A DNA stretch of 39,233 bases, from NCBI GenBank assembly GCA_902582355.1, contig CACHRR010000007.1:1-39233 (forward strand), given 5' to 3'. The stretch is from an uncultured SAR86 cluster bacterium. GTDB taxonomy: Bacteria > Pseudomonadota > Gammaproteobacteria > Magnimaribacterales > D2472. Below are positions 1 through 8,556 of this stretch, in pieces; within the stretch, counting starts at the first letter, position 1; each line of letters starts with the position of its first letter. The translations under genes and the position numbers were made by a program. The notes under the pieces are model-generated. The model was not told the origin of the DNA, searched no databases, and saw only the letters and a list, made by a program, of their open reading frames with translations.

Positions 1-383
1 CTGCAATTGACGAAAAGACCATGGAAGAACTTTTGTTCTATCAAAATGGAAATAGTGTTTTTAAGGAAGTTTGTCCTTTAGTAGCAAAATTTATATTATC
101 GCAACTAAAAAAACTTAACATTTCTCCTATAGAAATATCTAAATTTTGGCTACATCAAGCTAATGCAAGAATGGTGAACTTGATAGTTTCAAAAATAATT
201 AATTCAAATAACTTTGATACCAATTTAGCTCCACTTCCAATGGAAAAATTTGGTAATTTAGCCAGTGCTGGTTCACTATTTGCTTTTAATCTTCACAATA
301 AACTTAAAAAAGGTGAGAAAGGTATAATATGTTCTTTTGGTGCTGGTTATTCAGTATGTTCTTTAATTGTCGAAAAGGTATAA
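1..383 (+). CDS. Beta-ketoacyl-ACP synthase III (FabH-like), C-terminal part
   Basis: Partial gene whose 5' end lies before the window; the frame is open from base 3 and ends at the TAA at 381-383. The visible part is the C-terminal half-domain of a thiolase-fold ketoacyl-ACP synthase III. The catalytic His sits in LHQANAR, matching the HQAN motif of FabH, and the Asn in KFGNLASAGS matches the YGNTSAAS element; the closing CSFGAGYS is also family-like. The active-site Cys would be upstream and cannot be checked. Enzymes of this type condense acyl-CoA with malonyl-ACP to start fatty acid or related chains. The tail resembles, from memory, the longer Pseudomonas-type KAS III proteins more than E. 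coli FabH, so the exact substrate is uncertain. The next ORF starts 3 bases after the stop. Confidence 0.85.
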   Translation, partial: AIDEKTMEELLFYQNGNSVFKEVCPLVAKFILSQLKKLNISPIEISKFWLHQANARMVNLIVSKIINSNNFDTNLAPLPMEKFGNLASAGSLFAFNLHNKLKKGEKGIICSFGAGYSVCSLIVEKV

Positions 384-386
384 ATT

Positions 387-530
387 ATGGGTGAGTATGA
401 TGCGGTTTGGGTATTTCTAATATCATTATTGTTTGTATCTTTTTACATTTATATCGAAGCTAGGCCAAAAGGATCTCACTTGTTTAAAAGTATCTCCAAT
501 ACAATTGGAAGATTTTTTAGAAATAGATAA
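387..530 (+). CDS. Small membrane protein, 47 aa, function unknown
   Basis: ATG at 387 follows the FabH-like stop by 3 bases, with an AAGG-like ribosome site inside the end of the upstream gene. The product has one predicted membrane segment at about residues 7-24 (VWVFLISLLFVSFYIYI), followed by a basic tail ending FFRNR. The stop at 528-530 touches the TTG start of the TspO gene, in the same reading frame. I recognise no family. Its placement between two genes and the plausible ribosome site favour a real microprotein, but length alone makes this uncertain. Confidence 0.5.
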   Translation: MGEYDAVWVFLISLLFVSFYIYIEARPKGSHLFKSISNTIGRFFRNR

Positions 531-971
531 TTGCCAAAGATTAAGTTACTATTATTTTTTATTGTCTTTGCTGCTCTCATTATTGGTGCAACAGCTACTG
601 GAACTGCATCTGAAGACGATTGGTATAAATCATTAAATAAATCAAGCTTAAATCCACCTGGTTATATTTTTGGGATTGTATGGCCGTTTTTATATTTACT
701 AATGTCTATATCAGCTTATAGATCTTATGATCAAATTAAAACACTATTTTTTATTCAACTATTTTTTAATACTCTATGGTCTTGGTTGTTTTTTTCATTT
801 CATCTCACGCTAATTTCTTTAATAGATATTATTTTATTATTAATAATAAATATAAAGATTCTTTCAATATTATTTAAGGTTGATAGGCTGGGATTTATTA
901 TCTATACACCCTACTTTATTTGGTTATTTTTTGCGTTGTATTTAAATTTTTATATAGTTTTGTATAACTAG
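531..971 (+). CDS. tspO: TspO/MBR family membrane protein
   Basis: A 146-aa protein with about five membrane segments, matching the tryptophan-rich sensory protein/translocator family, which binds tetrapyrroles and steroids and acts in stress responses. Signature elements are WYKSLNKSSLNPPGYIFGIVW (about residues 31-51) and FFNTLWSWLFF (about 78-88), corresponding to the W-x-P-P-x-x-x-F-x-x-x-W and N-x-x-W-S-x-x-FF family patterns. No ATG lies early enough to keep the first membrane helix, so TTG at 531 is the likely start. It immediately follows the in-frame TAA of the 47-aa ORF, with no clear Shine-Dalgarno, suggesting translation by re-initiation. Its 3' end overlaps the convergent nucleoside transporter by 4 bases. 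Confidence 0.85.
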   Translation: MPKIKLLLFFIVFAALIIGATATGTASEDDWYKSLNKSSLNPPGYIFGIVWPFLYLLMSISAYRSYDQIKTLFFIQLFFNTLWSWLFFSFHLTLISLIDIILLLIINIKILSILFKVDRLGFIIYTPYFIWLFFALYLNFYIVLYN

Positions 972-2218
972 ATAAATATACCCACAACCAGGCCTGTCAT
1001 ACATGATGCCAAAGTTGCGCCAACTAAAGCTTTCAGTGATACTTTTATTAGATCATCTTTTCTTTCCGGAGCCATTGCAGTTATTCCAGAAATTAATATT
1101 CCTACAGATGACAGATTTGCAAATCCACACATACTATAAAAAGTAATTAATTTTGACTTTTCAGAAAGTATTCCATTTTCTAGTGCAGCCATTTTTGGAT
1201 ATGCAACAAATTCATTTAAAGTTGTTTTAATTCCAAGTAACTCACCTGCAACCAAAGCTTCATTCCAAGGTATGCCCATAAACCATGCGATGGGTGCAAA
1301 AATATATCCAAGCATTATTTCAATAGACATATTAAATCCAAATTGACCAAATACAGCGCCTAGTATTGCATTAACAATGAAAACTAATGCTATTACTGCA
1401 ATTAAAATAGTTCCAACATTTAGGGCAATGTTTGCTCCATCTGATGTACCTCTAGTAACAGCATCCATAGTACTGTTATAAACTTTTGGGACTTTATTTT
1501 CATTAAAATTTGTAATTGTATTTGATGGAATCATAATATTTGCATACATAATTGCTGCAGGAACAGATAATACTGAGGCAGTTATAAAATGTTGTATTAA
1601 ATTTTCATTGATAAATGTTGATTGAAGTATAGTTATCAAGGCTACCATTACTGATCCAGCAACAGTCGCCATTCCAGCAGTCATTAAAATTAATAATTCT
1701 TTGCTAGATAATTTTGAAACATATGGCCTTATTAATAAAGGTGCTTCTACTTGACCAACAAATATATTTGCTGCTGCACCAAGACCAACAGGTCCTCCAA
1801 TTTTAAATAACTTTTGACATGCCTTTGATATTAAGTTGACAATAAATGGAAGAATACCCCAATACCATAAAATTGCTGAAATACATGCCATTACAATAAT
1901 ATATGGAAGAACTCCAAAAGCAAAAGTTTCAAGCAAGGATCTATATGGATTTGAATCATCACTTGGAGGATATCCAAAAACAAAATTTGAACCTTCGATA
2001 GTTGCCTCTTGAAGAACAACAACTCCATAACCAAGAATCTCAAAAAAATTAATTATAAAAGGAACTTTTAAAAGAATTATTGCTAGGATTATTTGAGCAA
2101 GTATTCCAAAAACTATATATCTGTAATTTATTATTTTGAAGTTATCTGATAAAGGAACTGCTAAAGCAATGAGACCAACAAAGCCAACTATGATTTGTAT
2201 CACCTCAAATATAATCAT
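968..2218 (-). CDS. Concentrative nucleoside transporter (CNT/NupC family)
   Basis: A 416-aa polytopic inner-membrane protein of the CNT family, which couples Na+ or H+ entry to uptake of nucleosides. Landmarks are GQVEAPLLIRPY (residues 155-166), MTAGMATVAGSVM (179-191) and GFANLSSVGIL near the C-terminus, which correspond to the two substrate-binding hairpin regions of structurally known CNTs. The binding-site motif, usually GQTEAPL, has Val in place of Thr, which may change base preference. The start lies 3 bases after the stop of the upstream 2OG oxygenase, so the two are almost certainly one operon. The 3' end overlaps the convergent TspO gene by 4 bases, and no terminator is visible there. 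Confidence 0.92.
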   Translation of the reverse strand: MIIFEVIQIIVGFVGLIALAVPLSDNFKIINYRYIVFGILAQIILAIILLKVPFIINFFEILGYGVVVLQEATIEGSNFVFGYPPSDDSNPYRSLLETFAFGVLPYIIVMACISAILWYWGILPFIVNLISKACQKLFKIGGPVGLGAAANIFVGQVEAPLLIRPYVSKLSSKELLILMTAGMATVAGSVMVALITILQSTFINENLIQHFITASVLSVPAAIMYANIMIPSNTITNFNENKVPKVYNSTMDAVTRGTSDGANIALNVGTILIAVIALVFIVNAILGAVFGQFGFNMSIEIMLGYIFAPIAWFMGIPWNEALVAGELLGIKTTLNEFVAYPKMAALENGILSEKSKLITFYSMCGFANLSSVGILISGITAMAPERKDDLIKVSLKALVGATLASCMTGLVVGIFI

Positions 2219-2221
2219 GCC

Positions 2222-3124
2222 TTAGTATAGTTTAATTTCTTCCAATCTTTTATTTAAAAAATCATTAGCTAGTATTCCACTATCATTATCATCATAAATC
2301 GATTTTAACTTTACTGATGGCGATGGGTGAAGAAAAAATGGAATACTATATCTTGATTTTGAAATTTTTTTATCCTGATTAATTACTCTATGAGTTGTGC
2401 TTTTTAATTTTTTTTCTGTTACTAATTGAAGCATATCACCAATATTACATACTATCGCATTTGAACTTGGATTTACTTTTATCCAACTACCGTCATTGTT
2501 TAAAACTTCAAGTCCACCTTCTTCGGCACCAATTAATAAAGTAATTAAATTAATATCTTCATGCGCTCTAGCTCTATGAGGATTTTCTGACGCGTTAACT
2601 GGAGGATAATGAATTGATCTTAATAATGAGTTTCCTTTTTCAATCCATAAATCAAAATAATTACTATCAAGATCAAGTGATAAGGCAATTACCGATAAGA
2701 CCTTAGAGCCTATCTTATGAAGCTGAATGTAAAGTTCATCAAAATTTTTATTAAAATCTGGAACTTCTTTGATAATTAAATTTGCAGGTATTCTTTGATC
2801 AAAAGAGGGATCAATTTGTGGCCCGTGATGCCAAAATTCTTTTTGATCTGGAATTTTTTCACCAACAGCTGTTTCAATTCCTTTTGGCGTATAACCTCTT
2901 GCACCCTTTGACCCTATAGATGAATACAAAATCTTGGTTTTATAATCTAAGTCAAAAAAACTTTTACTGCTTTTGTAACATTTATTTATAAGACCTTCAT
3001 TAAGACCATGGTCAGTTATTGAAAAAAATCCATGATTTTTAAGTGCTGATTTTAATAAATTAATCGAACGTATGTCACCTTTTTGAATCTCTAAAAAAGA
3101 TAATTCAGGTATTAAGTTATTCAT
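2222..3124 (-). CDS. 2-oxoglutarate/Fe(II) oxygenase, isopenicillin N synthase-like family
   Basis: A 300-aa protein with the N-terminal DIOX_N region (GFFSITDHG, residues 32-40) and a C-terminal double-stranded beta-helix. The iron ligands are visible as H188 and D190 in AHEDIN and H245 in STTHRV. The 2-oxoglutarate-binding RxS is RYS (258-260). Family members hydroxylate or oxidise small molecules using 2OG and O2. The gene sits immediately upstream of a CNT nucleoside transporter, so a nucleobase or nucleoside substrate is a reasonable guess; thymine-7-hydroxylase of fungi belongs to the same superfamily. That assignment is inference from context only. The gene follows the strong terminator of the TonB receptor gene, so a promoter close to the start is expected. 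Confidence 0.88.
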   Translation of the reverse strand: MNNLIPELSFLEIQKGDIRSINLLKSALKNHGFFSITDHGLNEGLINKCYKSSKSFFDLDYKTKILYSSIGSKGARGYTPKGIETAVGEKIPDQKEFWHHGPQIDPSFDQRIPANLIIKEVPDFNKNFDELYIQLHKIGSKVLSVIALSLDLDSNYFDLWIEKGNSLLRSIHYPPVNASENPHRARAHEDINLITLLIGAEEGGLEVLNNDGSWIKVNPSSNAIVCNIGDMLQLVTEKKLKSTTHRVINQDKKISKSRYSIPFFLHPSPSVKLKSIYDDNDSGILANDFLNKRLEEIKLY

Positions 3125-3142
3125 ATAAATATTTTAACAAAA

Positions 3143-3169
3143 AAAAAGAGTGGATTACCCACTCTTTTT
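3143..3169 (-). terminator. Rho-independent terminator of the Oar-like TonB receptor gene
   Basis: An 11-bp perfect stem (AAAAAGAGTGG pairing with CCACTCTTTTT) with a 5-base loop, flanked by A-runs and T-runs on both strands. It lies 16 bases after the stop codon of the TonB receptor gene and should end its minus-strand transcript before the 2OG oxygenase gene. Confidence 0.85.
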
Positions 3170-3185
3170 ATCAAGAACATAAGTC

Positions 3186-6100
3186 TTAGAATTTATATTT
3201 AAATCCTAGATTCATTTGATAGTTTGATTTTGCATTTCTATACTGAATTTCTCTCCCAGACTTTGGTCTTACTCCCTCAATAATTGGTACATAACTCGAA
3301 CCTGATTCATCAATTGTATCAACAGAAAATACATCCGATCTATTACCAAATCCATATTCATAGGTAACACCTTTTTCATCATCAATGAAATTTAGCAAGT
3401 TAACAATATCAAAATAGACTACAAATTTACCAGGACCAAATGCAAAGTCTTGAGTAATTCTTAAATCCAGTCTTGTTTGATATGGTTGAGTACATGCATT
3501 TCTTGGCATAATTTCACCTTTGTATTTACCCATACATTTACTTGAATTCACATAACTCATTACATCATCTGCTACAGCATCGCTGCTAAAACCAACATTA
3601 GGATCAGATTTAGAAGTTGGTACATAGACAGAATCCCATGAACCCCAATGAACTGTGTAGTCGTTATCATAAGTTGATAAGCCATTCCACGCATTCCAAT
3701 CATAAACATATGAGTATGGTTCACCTGATTTTCGAACAAACACTAAAGAAAATCTTGTATCATTGGATCCAATAAATTGAGTCGTGTAATCTAATGCAGC
3801 CACTAATTTATGCTCAACCATATTATCCGATCTTGAAACTGAGAGATTTTCAGTATCGTCTGTCCAAATTTGATTTGCATAAGATGATTCAGCTTGAGCG
3901 CTTGTTAAAGACATTAAGTCCTCAGCATCCATATTTGTATAACCAATATGCGTGGATAAATTACCAAAATCTTTATCTACCATTAATGTGTATGCAGTTG
4001 CTTCTCCTTTACCATGATTGGAAAGATGAATATTTTCACTACTATATCTTTCATATGCTCTTCCAGATGCGAAGTTACCACCCTGAACATGACCCAGATC
4101 TGTGTATAAAACTGATTTATTTACTACATCTTTGTTTACCTCAAATGTTATTGCGTATCCATCTTGAGTGACAATATCAAGAGCTAAGTTACCTCTATAA
4201 CTTGATGGTGACTCAAAGTCTTCATCAATAGTTTTTACTCCAAATCTACTATCACCACCAAAATCTGGTTCATATTGACAATCAGCTCTTAGCCAAAAGT
4301 GATTTGATGGATTAACCATGGGACAAGGCACGCCTGATGCAAGTTCATTACCATAATGTCTCTCGTACGCCCATCCTGCTGCACCTGAGTTTCCATATGC
4401 ATTGTGATAGAAAACCAAAGGCACTCTTCCCATGAATAACCCATATCCACCTCTTAAAGTAGATGAAACAATATTTGAATTTTGGAACCAAATATCTGAT
4501 GAATCGAGTTCAAATGAAAATCTTGGTTGAATAACAGTATTATCAAAAGTGGTGTCATTTCTTATACCATATCTTTCAGAAAAAGTTGCATTATATCTTG
4601 GCTTATCAGGTGAACTCATTGAATCACTTCTAAGACCAAGAACAACCGTTAAAATGTCACTTACATAAATAGTATCTTGTATATAAAAACTTTCGCTTTC
4701 AACTTTCATAGTGTTACTAACACAAGAAATATCATTTACGCCACCTGGGCATAGTTTAGTTCTTAGGTAATCCCAGATTCCTGCCTCAAAGTCATCTATG
4801 CTATCAAATTGAACTTCTCCATTCCATCTTGAGCCAAAATCATTTCTTGTATCATCTGTTTTTATTTCAACGCCACCAGTAATGACATGTTTGCCCATGT
4901 CATAAGTTGCTTTGAATGAAATCGTTTCTCTAGCAGTTTCAATAAAATTTATTCCTCTATACCTGTCGCCGCCCAAATAAACTCTTCCCCTATTATGATC
5001 AATCCTTACGTCAGGAACAGCTATGCCGGATTTTATTGTTGAAATTGCAGTATCATCTTCAACAAAATCAAATGTTGAATATCTAAATTTTGTTGATAAA
5101 TTATCTGTAATATCTGAATAAAGAGTAAAAGACAATCTGTCTATCTTAGGATCTTTTTTATAGCCGTAATCACTGAAATATAATCTATTGCTTCTTCCAC
5201 CATATAAACTAACGTAATAATCCTCACTTTCAGAGTATGTAAGAACTGCTCTATTTTTATCATTGATAATACCAGATAATTTAACTGTCAAAGATTCTTG
5301 AGTTTCAGGATAACTATAAGCATTAATGACGCCAGGCTCAATTCCGTATCCTTGTGCAATTGATTTAATTCTATCAGCCTCAGCATTAGAGAGAAAACTA
5401 GCTTTTAAAGGAGCATCAGAATCAGAAGTTCCCCAAAAAGTCTGTTCAATAAGTTCATTTTCTTCATAACCCACAAAGAAAAATAATCTATCTTTTATAA
5501 TTGGTCCTGAAAAAGTGAATGAAGTAAACTCTTCTTCAAATTGAGGATAAGACGAACCATCTTGAAAATCTCCAACATCGCCCTGATCTCTACTGCTGTA
5601 GTAGACGCTTCCTTCAAATTCATTACCTCCTGATTTTGTAACGACAGCTATTGAACCTCCTGTAAAGCCACCTCTTGAAGCATCGTAAGGTGTAATCTCT
5701 ACTGAAATTTGATCAACAAACTCCATACTTATCGGATTTCTCATAGTTGCAAATCCATTGTCATTTAAACCAAATGGATCGTTATAACTAATACCATCAA
5801 CAGTAAAGTCATTAAATCTTCCATTTCTACCCATTACAATAATTTCTGCATTTCTAGACCCTTCATTGTTTACGACAACCCTGGGATCAAACTTTGCATA
5901 ATCTTGAATTGAATTTGTTGCGGTTGGAATTCCTTCAATTGCTTGTCTATCAAGAGCAGTACCTGATGAAAAATCTAAACCCTCAATAGCTTGAGCTGTA
6001 ACTGTAACTTCTTCGATCTCAGAAATTGATGCCAAAGAGAAATCTACCTTTGCTGGCTTACCAAGTATTAGAAAAAGATTATCAATTGACTGAGCTTGAA

Positions 6101-6344
6101 AACCACTCTTAGTTGCAACTATTTTATATGGTCCTCCAATTGGTAAGAATGACAAAGAGTAATTACCTGAGTCAGAAGATACTGTTCTTTTAACAGTTCC
6201 AGTAGGTGTATGAGTAGCAACAATGCTTACTCCTCCAGTATTTGTTGTTCCCCGAATATTAGCAGTAGTATCAACTTCAGAAATGATTAAGTTTGAAAAT
6301 ACTAACAATGCAGGCAGTAAAAATGATAGATAGATTTTTTTCAT
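3186..6344 (-). CDS. Oar-like TonB-dependent outer-membrane receptor with N-terminal carboxypeptidase-regulatory-like domain
   Basis: A 1052-aa outer-membrane protein. It begins with a Sec signal peptide (about residues 1-22), then a carboxypeptidase regulatory-like beta-sandwich (about 25-105, ending in KVDFSL). A plug domain (about 110-240) follows, with IVMGRNGRFNDFTVDG and GGFTGGSIAVVTKSGG, and then a long 22-strand-type beta-barrel ending in the aromatic sequence NLGFKYKF. This architecture is that of Oar-like/CarboxypepD_reg TonB receptors, which import large or complex ligands using TonB energy; the ligand cannot be read from sequence. Two Cys pairs (for example CPGGVNDISC) lie in predicted extracellular loops. 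The gene stands alone between serS and its own terminator. Repeated ATGTAA/TTACAT hexamers upstream may be regulatory. Confidence 0.92.
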   Translation of the reverse strand: MKKIYLSFLLPALLVFSNLIISEVDTTANIRGTTNTGGVSIVATHTPTGTVKRTVSSDSGNYSLSFLPIGGPYKIVATKSGFQAQSIDNLFLILGKPAKVDFSLASISEIEEVTVTAQAIEGLDFSSGTALDRQAIEGIPTATNSIQDYAKFDPRVVVNNEGSRNAEIIVMGRNGRFNDFTVDGISYNDPFGLNDNGFATMRNPISMEFVDQISVEITPYDASRGGFTGGSIAVVTKSGGNEFEGSVYYSSRDQGDVGDFQDGSSYPQFEEEFTSFTFSGPIIKDRLFFFVGYEENELIEQTFWGTSDSDAPLKASFLSNAEADRIKSIAQGYGIEPGVINAYSYPETQESLTVKLSGIINDKNRAVLTYSESEDYYVSLYGGRSNRLYFSDYGYKKDPKIDRLSFTLYSDITDNLSTKFRYSTFDFVEDDTAISTIKSGIAVPDVRIDHNRGRVYLGGDRYRGINFIETARETISFKATYDMGKHVITGGVEIKTDDTRNDFGSRWNGEVQFDSIDDFEAGIWDYLRTKLCPGGVNDISCVSNTMKVESESFYIQDTIYVSDILTVVLGLRSDSMSSPDKPRYNATFSERYGIRNDTTFDNTVIQPRFSFELDSSDIWFQNSNIVSSTLRGGYGLFMGRVPLVFYHNAYGNSGAAGWAYERHYGNELASGVPCPMVNPSNHFWLRADCQYEPDFGGDSRFGVKTIDEDFESPSSYRGNLALDIVTQDGYAITFEVNKDVVNKSVLYTDLGHVQGGNFASGRAYERYSSENIHLSNHGKGEATAYTLMVDKDFGNLSTHIGYTNMDAEDLMSLTSAQAESSYANQIWTDDTENLSVSRSDNMVEHKLVAALDYTTQFIGSNDTRFSLVFVRKSGEPYSYVYDWNAWNGLSTYDNDYTVHWGSWDSVYVPTSKSDPNVGFSSDAVADDVMSYVNSSKCMGKYKGEIMPRNACTQPYQTRLDLRITQDFAFGPGKFVVYFDIVNLLNFIDDEKGVTYEYGFGNRSDVFSVDTIDESGSSYVPIIEGVRPKSGREIQYRNAKSNYQMNLGFKYKF

Positions 6345-6419
6345 GAATTCCTCTCAAAAAATAAAAAAACTTCAAATTAGATTCTAATTCAGATTTATCA
6401 TTTTGTGAAATTAATTTAG

Positions 6420-6463
6420 TTACATTTATGTAAATATTTTTTGGTAATGTAACTTATATGTAA
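6420..6463 (-). promoter_or_regulatory. Cluster of TTACAT repeats upstream of the TonB receptor gene
   Basis: On the minus strand TTACAT occurs at 6463-6458 and 6452-6447, spaced exactly 11 bases, and again at 6433-6428. The last copy is part of a perfect TTACAT-TT-ATGTAA palindrome (6420-6433). The cluster lies about 75-120 bases before the receptor start and just after the serS stop. An 11-base direct-repeat spacing is the geometry of PhoB boxes, but the hexamer matches the PhoB consensus only partly. This is a candidate regulator-binding region, not an identified site. Confidence 0.35.
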
Positions 6464-6466
6464 TAT

Positions 6467-7711
6467 TTATAATGAAATTGTCAAAGAATCTAAATAAGGC
6501 TGAAGACATTTTGGTAACTCGATTTTTGAACTTCCGTTATATCTATTTTCAATTAACGCTACCAAAGTCCTTCCAACAGCTAATCCTGAACCATTTATTG
6601 TATGAACGTAGTGATTACCATCATTACTTTTAAATTTGATATTACCTCTTCTAGACTGAAAATCAGTAAAATTTGAGCACGAGGAAATCTCACGATATTT
6701 ATTTTGACTTGGAATCCAAACCTCTATATCAAATGTTTTTGCTGAAGAAAATCCAAGATCTCCAGAACAAAGCTCAATTATCTGATATGGCAATTCTAAT
6801 AATTCAAGAATTTCGCATGCATTTAGCAAAAGATCTTTTAAACAATTCATAGAATCAGAGGGATTAGTAATTTGAACAAGTTCTATTTTTTCAAATTGAT
6901 GTTGTCTAATTAAGCCACGCGTATCTTTTCCATAACTTCCTGCTTCTGATCTAAAACATGGAGTATGAGATGTTACTTTTAGTGGCAATTTTTTTTCTTC
7001 AAGAAACTGATCTCTAAATAAATTTGTTAGGGGAACTTCAGCAGTTGGAATTAAGTATAATTTTTCATTAACTTTAAATAAATCATCTTCAAATTTTGGA
7101 AGCTGTCCTGTGCTAGTTAAAGATTCTTTGTTGGCAATAAAAGGAAGATAATACTCTTCATATCCATTTTTAATAGCATTATCTATCATAAATGATATTA
7201 GTGCTCTTTGAAGTTTAGCAATATCTCCTTTGAGTACAGAAAATCTGGATCCTGCTATTTTTGATGCTAAATCAATATCAATATCTTTTGTTATCTCTAA
7301 GTGATCTAAAGTATTTTCAGACTTTATTGAACCATGTTTACTAACAACAACGTTATCAACTTCATTTTTTCCATCTGGCACTGATTCGTCAGGTATGTTT
7401 GGAAGCGAAAGAAGAAAATCATCTAGCTCTTGAAGTATATTTTGCAATTCAGAATCTTTTTTTTCTAACTCTTCATTTTTTTTATCAATAATATGCTTTA
7501 AAGGTTCTACATCTTCTCCACTAGATTTTAATTTTCCAAATTCTGCTGATAACTTCTTTTTTTCGGATTTAAGATACTCAACTTCAACCTGGAGATGCTT
7601 CCTTTTGTTATCATGAAGTTGAAATCTAGCTTTATCTAAAATGTAGCCTTTTCTTTTCAAAGCTATTTCAACTTCTTCAAAATTATCGCGTAATTTTTTT
7701 ATATCTATCAT
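6467..7711 (-). CDS. serS: Seryl-tRNA synthetase
   Basis: A 414-aa class II aminoacyl-tRNA synthetase that charges tRNA-Ser and tRNA-Sec. The N-terminal antiparallel coiled-coil arm that grips the long variable arm of tRNA-Ser spans about residues 30-105. The serine-specific TAEVPLTN lies at 223-230, motif 2 (FRSEAG...RQHQFEKIELV) at 253-279, and motif 3 (INGSGLAVGRTLVALIENR) at 372-390. Length is slightly below the E. coli enzyme (430 aa) but complete. The start overlaps the crcB stop by 4 bases (ATGA type), placing serS last in the ftsK-lolA-crcB-serS operon, an order typical of Gammaproteobacteria. Confidence 0.98.
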   Translation of the reverse strand: MIDIKKLRDNFEEVEIALKRKGYILDKARFQLHDNKRKHLQVEVEYLKSEKKKLSAEFGKLKSSGEDVEPLKHIIDKKNEELEKKDSELQNILQELDDFLLSLPNIPDESVPDGKNEVDNVVVSKHGSIKSENTLDHLEITKDIDIDLASKIAGSRFSVLKGDIAKLQRALISFMIDNAIKNGYEEYYLPFIANKESLTSTGQLPKFEDDLFKVNEKLYLIPTAEVPLTNLFRDQFLEEKKLPLKVTSHTPCFRSEAGSYGKDTRGLIRQHQFEKIELVQITNPSDSMNCLKDLLLNACEILELLELPYQIIELCSGDLGFSSAKTFDIEVWIPSQNKYREISSCSNFTDFQSRRGNIKFKSNDGNHYVHTINGSGLAVGRTLVALIENRYNGSSKIELPKCLQPYLDSLTISL

Positions 7712-8070
7712 TGTTTACTTAACACCGCTCCAAAATATGTTGCAAGAATAGTAAATAAAACTGTCAGCATTATATATGAAATAGCTCCTATTAAATTTGA
7801 ATTTATCATCAAATTTACCTGATGGCTAAAAGCTGACATAGTTGTAAATGATCCCAAAAAACCAATTATAAAGAAGTAAAAAGTAGTATTTTTATCCGGC
7901 AATGTCAGTCCAGCAATAAGCCCAATTAAAAAACAACCAGCAATGTTTATAAATAGAGTTCCAAATATTGAAGACAATAATAGTTGCTTTTCAAATATTT
8001 CATTAACTCCGTATCTTAAAATAGCGCCTAGTGCGCCACCAATTCCAATAAAAAATATATTTAATATCAT
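7708..8070 (-). CDS. crcB: Fluoride ion channel CrcB/FluC
   Basis: A 120-aa four-helix membrane protein of the Fluc/CrcB family, which works as a dual-topology dimer to expel cytoplasmic fluoride. Family motifs are GALGAILRY (12-20), GTLFINIAGCFLIG (37-50) with the conserved Asn, and GSFTTMSAFSHQ (73-84), which carries the phenylalanine/threonine pore track; Met replaces the more usual Phe in TTFS. It overlaps lolA upstream and serS downstream by 4 bases each. No fluoride riboswitch is possible directly upstream because the lolA coding region occupies that space, so expression is probably constitutive with the operon. Confidence 0.94.
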   Translation of the reverse strand: MILNIFFIGIGGALGAILRYGVNEIFEKQLLLSSIFGTLFINIAGCFLIGLIAGLTLPDKNTTFYFFIIGFLGSFTTMSAFSHQVNLMINSNLIGAISYIMLTVLFTILATYFGAVLSKQ

Positions 8071-8555
8071 TGATTTTTAGAAAAAGTAATTAGATTGTCA
8101 ATTCCCATATTATCTTTATATTTTATTTCTAGTGTTTTATTGTCTATAAAATTGAAAAAAATTGGAATTTTATTTTCATAAATCATAAATGAAGAATCAT
8201 CTATTAATTCAACGTTATCATAAGCACTTTTTTGAATAAAAAGATTAAAGATAAAATTATTTTTTAATTCGTCTTTGCTTATAAATTTAATTTGATTGAA
8301 TTCAAGATCATGTATTTCAATTCCGTTATTATTTATAAAATAAATTTCTTTAAATGGAGAGGTTATTTCAATTTCTGTACCATTAGAATTTACTTTATAA
8401 CTGCCGAGTGATTCGTCATAATTATTTGTAAATTCATTAAGACTAATTTGTTTAAAACTCAATTGATTCTCAAAAAAATCTAAAGCTTTTTCATAAGAGT
8501 TAGAAAAAAGACTCAAGTGGAAACATAGCAGCGGAAATAAAAAAAATAATTTCAA
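8067..8555 (-). CDS. lolA: Probable periplasmic lipoprotein carrier LolA (divergent, short)
   Basis: A 162-aa secreted protein with an N-terminal signal sequence (about residues 1-18, LFFLFPLLCFHLSLF). The central region KEIYFINNNGIEIHDLEFNQI resembles the LolA beta-sheet element that usually reads as glycine-x-x-x-W-x-Y-D-x-x-L-x-Q. LolA ferries lipoproteins from the LolCDE complex to LolB across the periplasm. Identity rests mainly on location: the gene starts 1 base after ftsK ends and lies upstream of serS, exactly where lolA sits in E. coli and Pseudomonas. Sequence conservation is weak and the length is below the usual 200 aa, so the family call is likely but not certain from sequence alone. 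Confidence 0.75.
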   Translation of the reverse strand: MKLFFLFPLLCFHLSLFSNSYEKALDFFENQLSFKQISLNEFTNNYDESLGSYKVNSNGTEIEITSPFKEIYFINNNGIEIHDLEFNQIKFISKDELKNNFIFNLFIQKSAYDNVELIDDSSFMIYENKIPIFFNFIDNKTLEIKYKDNMGIDNLITFSKNQ

Positions 8556-8556
8556 A

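Noticed and set aside
433-636. 67-aa plus-strand open frame
   Set aside because: It overlaps both the 47-aa microprotein and the TspO gene out of frame, and TspO is clearly the real product.
3794-4171. 125-aa plus-strand open frame
   Set aside because: It is antisense within the TonB receptor barrel, with low-complexity Leu/Tyr/His composition typical of reversed codons.
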